A stretch of DNA of 34,897 bases. Source: Chloroflexota bacterium (GTDB lineage: Bacteria; Chloroflexota; Anaerolineae; CG2-30-64-16). Below, one piece after another: positions 31,701 to 34,897 of the stretch (position 1 is its first letter; each line of letters opens with the position of its first letter). The stretch is from NCBI GenBank assembly GCA_026389845.1, contig JAPLHB010000162.1, positions 1-34,897 of the forward strand. The letters are read 5' to 3'. The notes under the pieces were generated by a model, which worked only from the letters and a program-made list of their open reading frames with translations, was not told where the DNA came from and made no database searches. The position numbers were made by a program, and so were the translations under genes.

Positions 31701-31893
31701 ACGCCTCCATGCCCGCCTTGCCTCGGCGGGGGCGCGCCTGGAAGGCCAGACGTTGGCCCGGTACCGGTGCGAACCCTTGGGGCAGGGTGGTGAAATGGAC
31801 GAAGTACTCTGCGCCATCGTCACCGATGATCACGCCGAAGCCGCGTTCCACGTTGTACCAGTCCACAGCGCCAGAGAGTTGAGGGTTGGTCAT
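28708..31893 (-). CDS. SF2 helicase of the DUF1998/MrfA type with N-terminal cold-shock domain
   Basis: Domain order over 1061 residues: a cold-shock domain (5-50) with RGFGVI and EYFVHFT as RNP1/RNP2-like motifs; an Ala/Pro/Thr linker; an SH3-like GTRVAHPRHGPGTVV domain (120-165) as at the end of UvrD/PcrA or in CarD; the helicase core with Walker A TPTASGKTES (274-283), DEAH (387-390), SSAT (425-428), TTNALMAGIDIG (557-568) and QMFGRAGRAG (587-596); a zinc ribbon C828-C833-C845-C848; and the DUF1998 region with Cys 994, 996, 1002, 1005 and 1011. MrfA-type helicases are 3'-5' DNA translocases in DNA repair, and DUF1998 helicases (DrmA) also occur in DISARM phage defence. A cold-shock fusion suggests single-stranded RNA or DNA recognition. 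It lies 24 nt after the chimeric gene and heads the middle cluster. Confidence 0.92.
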   Translation of the reverse strand: MTNPQLSGAVDWYNVERGFGVIIGDDGAEYFVHFTTLPQGFAPVPGQRLAFQARPRRGKAGMEAFQVEPVQLPRPPATTSPRPTTATAAATRAAAAEALELQRQRKKGLAPPRVEPFPPGTRVAHPRHGPGTVVLAAPEIVSVRFARDPRTILDVPRGELQPADQPVALITPPLATVLREAPAAGRVGGVYDIAAVVRNLARDAQVALTQDGLDASGIYFIEESEASTAPLQLLTLAPPVAQALAEAQGITTFYSHQVETRKHLLAGKHVVIATPTASGKTESYNPTILETLLNDSAATALYLFPLVALGFDQTDRLNRLNATLPADRQLKIGILNRNVNADAKWDTLRGANRIIVTTPETLHYILLPKPYPNWRAFFRNLRYVVLDEAHVYKGVFGANMGLIVRRLLARSMREGNPRLPQVIISSATVRDPRGLAHQLTGLPADDFAVVDRSGAPRPRRHFLILPQDVHDVVDVAGELLEATTVDARDGKRRPVRTIVFLRSINEVKRATEQLRDMLERQRRGDLAAAVADFYADKADKQDVFVRLRQGEVRCLFTTNALMAGIDIGSLDVAVVKNFPGLVMDARQMFGRAGRAGEGAAIFLADRSDPFDQFYLERPDQLFGGQTVEPVIANPDNPLLLASHLRCASQMSTLPSKNCEGPLSGEWARLFGPVGADLLDILVQQRQLRAVRGAYHLPLGDPHQESPLDHLRTAEGEPYRLMEEGGQLLEEKRRSYAYRDAHLDAIFWHNGQRYKVIAFDDALRQIVCQPTAVGDLRTQGVEETTLTVRRELEPLRSLAPGVAAGFGEAALVSRVDEYVLYQSTRVMRCRNRSCRHESTNLELRRCPRCGSPMQARQVEKTVGRQGVPQPPELEIALETQASWLTFSQEVLRRFAAEFWPRWQTPTNGYTPQGVPGRIEPEFSHALHSLKHAVLKALPEQIRCDNGDIGGLTALTGAEARLYIYDAFPGGLGFAEQVYAEPETLLSEALARLEGCTCTDDEGCLVCLKYFRCRQFNGALSKLAGRYLLRLALNQPVQPVLSDLMDYVQAVVPRALIVTQPMK

Positions 31894-31917
31894 GCCGGCA
31901 AGTCCTGACCTGCTTTC

Positions 31918-32103
31918 TCACCCGATCCCCAATGCCTTCAACGCGGCCGCCAACGGCTCCGAGTAGAAGATCGGATCCACGCGCTCCAAGATGTCCGGCG
32001 GGCCGATCGTGCGTGCGACCGGATCATTCGGGAGTGCTTGTGCGAGCTTAACCACGCGCAGGGCAAGTTGCCTGGTACGTGCCTTGAACTCTTCCTGATC
32101 CAC
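31918..32103 (-). CDS. Chimeric small ORF: four-helix-bundle N-terminus joined to an unrelated tail
   Basis: The GTG at 32103 starts a 61-residue product. Residues 1-34 (DQEEFKARTRQLALRVVKLA, then QALPNDPVARTIG) match the first helix of the S23/Avd-like four-helix-bundle family, which normally goes on with a QLLRSGTSVGANYR-type stretch. Here the sequence jumps to PPDILERVDPIFYSEPLAAA and ends LKALGIG. That ending has another character and looks like the last residues of some other protein. The join is near 32002. I read it as a deletion scar between two former genes. The product is probably non-functional. A longer frame reaching back to 32304 is only a shadow over brxB and the repeat. Confidence 0.6.
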   Translation of the reverse strand: MDQEEFKARTRQLALRVVKLAQALPNDPVARTIGPPDILERVDPIFYSEPLAAALKALGIG

Positions 32104-32106
32104 GCT

Positions 32107-32190
32107 GACCCCCAGACGATTGACGATTGTAGATTGACGATTCCGCGGCCGTCGGGTCCAATCGTCAATCGTAAATCGCCAATCGTAAAT
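32107..32190. repeat. GATTGACGATT / AATCGTCAATC inverted repeat cluster
   Basis: The stretch between brxB and the chimeric ORF consists of copies of GATTTACGATTGGCGATTTA on one side and ATCGTCAATC-type words on the other. They flank a GC-rich centre (CCGCGGCCGTCGGGTCC), so the whole can fold into a long imperfect hairpin. It belongs to the same word family as the cluster inside the giant gene at 19737-19865. Repeats like this are plausible sites for recombination and for the deletion that removed the BREX core. Confidence 0.7.
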
Positions 32191-32192
32191 CC

Positions 32193-32778
32193 TCAGTCCA
32201 CATACACTTTGGTGTGATAACTGCCTTGCCCCTCGTTCTCGGCGATCCCCATGAAACGCAGGCTGCTGCGCCCTTCGGTCGTGGCCGGCATGAACAGCAC
32301 GCACGGCACCCGCGTGCGGCCCATCATCTTGTCAAGCAGAGTGGAGACACGGTACATGTTGGGCGCCAGTGCGTACAATGAAGGCGATATGGCGGCTTGG
32401 GTCGAGCTGGGCCAGTCGTTCCGCCAGGAGGTCAGGTAAGGGGCGAAAGAGCTCGTGCGACAGGTAGGTTTGGATTTGCTCTTGCGCCTTGTGGAAGCCA
32501 TTGTCGCGCTCGTACTGGGCCACTGCCTCGATCCCTTCGCTTTCGTCCACCGCCTGCCAGAGCAGGTCCGCCAGCGAGATCATCTGGATGGTGCGCTCGG
32601 TAGTGTTCTCCAGCCGCGTTTGCAGCAAGCCGATCTCCGTCCGCATGGCCCACTCCTGTTCGGGCGGGTAGCAGAAGACGGCGAACGGCAGCCCCGTATT
32701 GTTGTAGTGCCGCATCGGCGAGGCCCTGAGATCAGCCTCCAGGGTGTTGATCCGCTCGCGCAAGGAGGACATGGGCAT
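32193..32778 (-). pseudogene. brxB: BrxB (DUF1788) BREX protein, frameshifted
   Basis: BrxB is a small BREX component needed for phage defence; its exact role is unknown. The frame from 32778 gives typical BrxB sequence (LRERINTLEADLRASPMRHY, CYPPEQEWAMRTEIGLLQTR, PLPDLLAERLAQLDPSRHIA) up to FIVRTGA and then stops at 32332. The expected continuation, APNMYRVSTLLDKMMGRTRV and the C-terminus IAENEGQGSYHTKVYVD, is in another frame ending at 32193. The expected junction sequence would contain TGGCGCCC twice in tandem; only one copy remains. Loss of 8 nt explains the shift exactly and leaves RTGALAPNMYRVS if restored. The start overlaps the brxA end by 47 nt. Confidence 0.85.
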
Positions 32779-33553
32779 ACTCCGTCAAGGATGTTGCCGG
32801 GAAGTCAATGCGGACCACCGAGCCGGCTGCATGGTACGTCAGCAGGTGCTCCTGGTGCGCCTCGATGAACAGGCGCTCGACACCCGCGACCGGCAGGAAG
32901 AACAGCTTCCAGTCGTCGCTTCGCAGCGTGCGATCACCGGAACCCTCGCGCCGGTGCAGCCAATGGGCGATCAGCGCGAAGGCCGGCGCCGGCAGGTAGA
33001 CCGGCGCGATCCGCTTGTGCATCTTGCCCTGTAACACGCCGAAATCGCGCAGCGTAGCCATCATACCCTGGGCAACTCGCTCCATCGTGGCGTCGCCCCA
33101 ACGAGAGGTTGTCTTGCCCTCGGCAACCCACTCACGGATCTGGCGTTCGACCACGTCAACCGGTGCATCGCTAAAACCGGCTTGCTGCCGGGGATAGAGC
33201 AAATCAACGACCACGTCACGCAACACGCAATCGTTTTGGGTAGCGAAAAAGTAAAGCAGCGGATCGAGCCAACCGGACGCCGCATCGCCCTGAGCCAGGG
33301 TCACCAACGCCGCGCCCACGTCAGGATCATCGAAGTACCGTTGGCGGAAGATCACCAGGATATCCTCGATCCGGCTGCGGGACGTCTTGCCGAAAACGTT
33401 CTGCCGGCGCAGGCGGTCCAGGTTCTCCGCCACCGGACGCGCGGGTTCCCACTCGGCCAGCAGCAGCCGGGTGTCGGCGATCAAGGCGCTGGCTTTGATG
33501 ATACGGCTGGTATAGAGGGGAGCCGCCGTGGCGCTCGATGAGTCCTCAGTCAA
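32732..33553 (-). CDS. brxA: BrxA (DUF1819) BREX protein
   Basis: BrxA is a small, mostly helical, DNA-associated BREX component. The family hallmarks are YTSRIIKASALIADTRLLLA (residues 14-33), NVFGKTSRSRIEDILVIFRQ and a C-terminal (T)SLTEYAHVL. The length of 273 residues is longer than the common ~200, with extra sequence in the middle that includes QQAGFSDAPVDVVERQIREW. The start is TTG at 33553 with GGAG about 9 nt before it, where the Shine-Dalgarno merges with the brxE stop codon 6 nt away. The frame is intact, so this gene may still be translated even though the system looks broken. Confidence 0.88.
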   Translation of the reverse strand: MTEDSSSATAAPLYTSRIIKASALIADTRLLLAEWEPARPVAENLDRLRRQNVFGKTSRSRIEDILVIFRQRYFDDPDVGAALVTLAQGDAASGWLDPLLYFFATQNDCVLRDVVVDLLYPRQQAGFSDAPVDVVERQIREWVAEGKTTSRWGDATMERVAQGMMATLRDFGVLQGKMHKRIAPVYLPAPAFALIAHWLHRREGSGDRTLRSDDWKLFFLPVAGVERLFIEAHQEHLLTYHAAGSVVRIDFPATSLTEYAHVLLARADQHPGG

Positions 33554-33559
33554 AAGTGT

Positions 33560-34132
33560 TCACTCCGCAACAAAGGGGAAGACCGGCTGTCCCGGCGCCC
33601 CTTCGAGATAGGCCCAGGCAAAAGACCTCGCCCGGTGCAGCGGCGCCCAAACGCCGGCGGGGCAGGGCGGAATGGCGATCTGCAACGCGCCGCCGTTCCG
33701 GCGCTGGACGATCTTGACCTGCGCTGGTCGGCTAAGCAAAGCAATCAGGTGTTCCCGCAGCGCGTCCATGGTTGGTATCGGCGCTTCGGGATACGGTACC
33801 GGCAACAGCGGCACATCTCGCAGGGCCAAACCGTCCGCGTTGTCGGCGTCCGGCCGGTACAGGTGCAGTGCGCCACCGATCTCAGTACAGGCGCCTTCAT
33901 GGCGCGCCAGCGCCGCGCGCAACGCCAGGCTGCGGGCAGCCAAAGGCGGCGCGACGGGGAAAAGGCGTTCCAGCAGGAAGCCCGCCGGCGCGGTCAGCGC
34001 TTCGTCATCCCACCAGGCCAGGCTGTCTCGGTTTGCGGCGCGAGCGATCAGCAGGCGCAGGCGGAGGATGGTGTGCCCATCTTCGTGGCTAAATCGGGGA
34101 TTCTCTGCTCCGGCTGAGCTGCCCCTTATCAT
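33560..34132 (-). CDS. brxE: BrxE-like BREX protein
   Basis: BrxE occurs in BREX type 6 and related loci as the first gene before brxA; its role is unknown. The sequence shows the family pattern LRLRLLIARAANRDSLAWWD, then LLERLFPVAPP, a central RHEGAC and a GALHLYRPD strand. 190 residues is typical. The position directly upstream of brxA and brxB supports the call. The ATG at 34132 has only a weak GGGG about 10 nt upstream. A ~235-nt leader separates it from the promoter at 34374-34402. I give less confidence to the exact family than for brxA and brxB. Confidence 0.72.
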   Translation of the reverse strand: MIRGSSAGAENPRFSHEDGHTILRLRLLIARAANRDSLAWWDDEALTAPAGFLLERLFPVAPPLAARSLALRAALARHEGACTEIGGALHLYRPDADNADGLALRDVPLLPVPYPEAPIPTMDALREHLIALLSRPAQVKIVQRRNGGALQIAIPPCPAGVWAPLHRARSFAWAYLEGAPGQPVFPFVAE

Positions 34133-34198
34133 GGCTTGTGCCCCAACAGTCAGTGCCTTTCGTGGTGAGTGGCTAACTCAGTCGCGCCCCGCTGACAC

Positions 34199-34252
34199 TC
34201 ATGGATGAATGAACAGGCCGCAGCCCCTGAACCTTGAGGGCCGCGGCCTCAT
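34199..34252 (-). CDS. Possible 17-codon leader ORF upstream of brxE
   Basis: In the predicted brxE leader, GGTGAG lies 5 nt before an ATG at 34252 that opens MRPRPSRFRGCGLFIHP and a TGA. The codons cover the GC-rich hairpin at 34216-34248, so translating ribosomes would melt that stem. That is the usual arrangement of a leader peptide acting on downstream expression. A frame this short can arise by chance, and no conservation can be shown. Confidence 0.2.
   Translation of the reverse strand: MRPRPSRFRGCGLFIHP
34216..34248 (-). promoter_or_regulatory. GC-rich hairpin in the brxE leader
   Basis: In minus-strand RNA, GGCCGCGGCCC pairs with GGGCUGCGGCC around an 11-nt loop. The one non-Watson-Crick position is a G.U wobble; in plus-strand RNA it would be an A.C mismatch. 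Pairing therefore favours a role in the transcript running toward brxE. No T-run follows, so it is not a standard terminator. Confidence 0.45.
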
Positions 34253-34323
34253 TTGCTCACCACGAACAACAGTGCTAAAATGATGGCAGCGATGCCCTGT
34301 CCTGGAACCCTCAGGATGTGGGC

Positions 34324-34358
34324 GTGAAGCCGGCCAGGTACGAACTGGTCGGCTTCAC
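34324..34358 (+). promoter_or_regulatory. 14-bp stem-loop in the divergent intergenic region
   Basis: GTGAAGCCGGCCAG and CTGGTCGGCTTCAC form a 14-bp stem with a 7-nt loop. The only irregular pair is G.U in plus-strand RNA but A.C in minus-strand RNA, so the structure is better for a rightward transcript. A weak rightward promoter (TTGCTC, 17 nt, TAAAAT; 34253-34281) lies just upstream. No U-run follows. It could be a processing or attenuation hairpin or a protein-binding inverted repeat next to the brxE start site. Confidence 0.4.
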
Positions 34359-34373
34359 TGCTTAATTGCGCAC

Positions 34374-34402
34374 ATTATACCGGGATAACCGTCACAATGC
34401 AA
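34374..34402 (-). promoter_or_regulatory. Sigma70-like promoter of the brxE-brxA-brxB operon
   Basis: On the minus strand TTGCAT is followed by exactly 17 nt and a perfect TATAAT. The predicted start is near 34367, giving a ~235-nt leader before brxE. It is the best promoter match in the window. Nothing that would stop transcription is visible between it and brxB, and gaps further on are short (3 to 60 nt), so it may also feed the helicase-to-KptA cluster. Confidence 0.65.
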
Positions 34403-34520
34403 GGTTGCTTGCGCACGGGCAGGAATTCCAGATGTACTCGCTGGCTTCGAGCAGCAAGGCCAAGTACTGCTCTAGCCGATATCGCTCAACGGTTACATTT
34501 CGAAATTCCTGCCTCCTTTC

Positions 34521-34555
34521 TTGCCGCGTCGCTAATCTCGTGATACCATGGTATC
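34521..34555 (+). promoter_or_regulatory. Candidate promoter/operator of the right-edge gene
   Basis: TTGCCG, 17 nt and TACCAT give a weak sigma70-like promoter. A perfect 14-bp palindrome GATACCATGGTATC (34542-34555) covers the -10 box, 27 nt before the ATG at 34583. A repressor bound to the palindrome would block this promoter. Palindromes of 14 bp are rare by chance, but no regulator gene is in view. Confidence 0.35.
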
Positions 34556-34582
34556 CATCTCCTGGCCTGGATCTGGTCTACC

Positions 34583-34897
34583 ATGCGTCTGTATCTCACT
34601 CCCGCCGCGCTGGGCTATTTGAGCCAACTCATCCTGGCGCTGATGATCACGGGCTACTTCGTCGCCCGGCTGGCGTCGCGGCGCGCCAGCCGCCCGGCGC
34701 ACATGCCCCTGCTGACCGGCTTCTTCGCCTGTATCACCCTCCTGATCCTGCTCTTCATCCTGGACGCGGCGTTCCCGCCCACCGTGCGCCTCTATGCCTT
34801 GTTCCTGGAGAACACCGTTCTGGCCCTGGGCATCGTCCTGCTGCTGCAATTCGCCTATCGCTTTCCTGAACCTTTTCCCCGCAAATGGGAGGCGCTG
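34583..34897 (+). CDS. Membrane protein N-terminus, 3' end outside window
   Basis: The ATG at 34583 opens 105 codons to the edge with no stop. Three hydrophobic segments are visible: YLSQLILALMITGYFVARLA, a short basic loop (SRRASRPAH), then LLTGFFACITLLILLFILDA, and LYALFLENTVLALGIVLLLQ. The start of the mature protein inside the first helix and the evenly spaced helices fit the multi-helix sensor part that precedes histidine kinase or cyclase domains in this kind of bacterium. The output domain is beyond the edge, so the function is unknown. It is the only plus-strand gene supported in the window. The ribosome binding site is weak. Confidence 0.75.
   Translation, partial: MRLYLTPAALGYLSQLILALMITGYFVARLASRRASRPAHMPLLTGFFACITLLILLFILDAAFPPTVRLYALFLENTVLALGIVLLLQFAYRFPEPFPRKWEAL

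Larger units (their letters stand above)
34133..34582. other. Divergent intergenic region between brxE and the right-edge gene
   Basis: This 450-nt gap has no long gene. It holds the brxE promoter, two hairpins, a possible 17-codon leader ORF, and a candidate promoter with palindrome for the rightward gene (all listed separately). The stretch 34403-34520 is A/T-richer than the rest of the window and contains TTTCGAAAT but nothing else I can name. Longer frames crossing it continue into the membrane-protein gene in the wrong frame. Confidence 0.6.

Noticed and set aside
28708..31893. Helicase as part of the BREX system (brxHI/brxHII)
   Set aside because: The DUF1998 region, cold-shock domain and Cys cluster fit MrfA/DrmA-type helicases rather than the Lhr-like BREX helicase. 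The missing BREX core makes the association doubtful.
31918..32190. Diversity-generating retroelement suggested by the Avd-like four-helix sequence
   Set aside because: No reverse transcriptase and no template/variable repeat pair are present; only a fragment of the four-helix family remains.
31918..32304. A 128-codon version of the chimeric ORF starting at 32304
   Set aside because: Its first 67 codons run over the brxB end and the repeat in the wrong frame; coding sense starts only at the GTG at 32103.
34216..34358. Rho-independent terminators
   Set aside because: Both hairpins lack a following T-run in either direction and lie upstream of genes, not after them.

Overview
ORGANISM. The window is a high-GC bacterial segment. 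Its gene style suggests a member of the Chloroflexota (Anaerolineae/Caldilineae-like): giant secreted CARDB/LamG/calcium-repeat proteins, PHLP-type alpha-solenoid repeats, and small palindromic repeats tolerated in frame inside genes. This is an inference from style; there is no rRNA, tRNA or other phylogenetic marker. Apart from one gene entering at the right edge, every gene lies on the minus strand, so transcription runs right to left.  LEFT TWO-THIRDS (1-20678). One uninterrupted minus-strand reading frame starts at 20678 behind a perfect AGGAGG Shine-Dalgarno and runs off the left edge after about 6,892 codons. It encodes a giant secreted or surface mosaic protein. In N-to-C order: signal peptide; LolA/LppX-like region; two membrane segments; calcium-binding thrombospondin type 3 (TSP3) repeats; a large unassigned region; an unexpected multi-helix hydrophobic block; more TSP3 repeats; six LamG lectin-like modules with Ig-like spacers; seven PD40-type repeats that would make one propeller; then at least nineteen CARDB repeats with a Thr-Pro linker between the fourth and fifth. 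Several interspersed repeats, including a perfect 15-bp-arm palindrome, sit in frame inside the gene. Upstream are a decayed ~140-codon gene and a good sigma70-like promoter (21285-21313).  MIDDLE (21529-31893). A tight co-directional cluster encodes, in transcription order: a DUF1998/MrfA-type SF2 helicase with a cold-shock domain and an SH3-like domain at its N-terminus; a 1080-residue alpha-solenoid protein; a small frameshifted partner overlapping it; a frameshifted GH99-like lipoprotein; KptA/Tpt1 RNA 2'-phosphotransferase; an overlapping ADP-ribosylglycohydrolase; and a conserved hypothetical protein. KptA consumes NAD+ and releases ADP-ribose-1''-2''-cyclic phosphate, and the next gene is an ADP-ribose hydrolase, so this looks like an NAD/ADP-ribose nucleic-acid processing module with an attached helicase. 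It is the best candidate here for an undescribed system.  RIGHT (31918-34132). A BREX phage-defence remnant: brxE, brxA, and a brxB frameshifted by what looks like loss of one copy of an 8-bp tandem repeat. brxC, pglX and pglZ are missing. In their place is a 61-codon chimera: the first ~34 residues of an S23-type four-helix-bundle protein joined to an unrelated tail, which may mark the deletion scar. A promoter with a perfect TATAAT (34374-34402) and a hairpin-rich leader precede brxE. A divergent membrane-protein gene starts at 34583 and runs off the right edge.  DECAY. Four small genes on the right carry frameshifts, while the 20.7-kb giant frame carries none. That argues for real decay of the accessory region rather than poor sequence quality.
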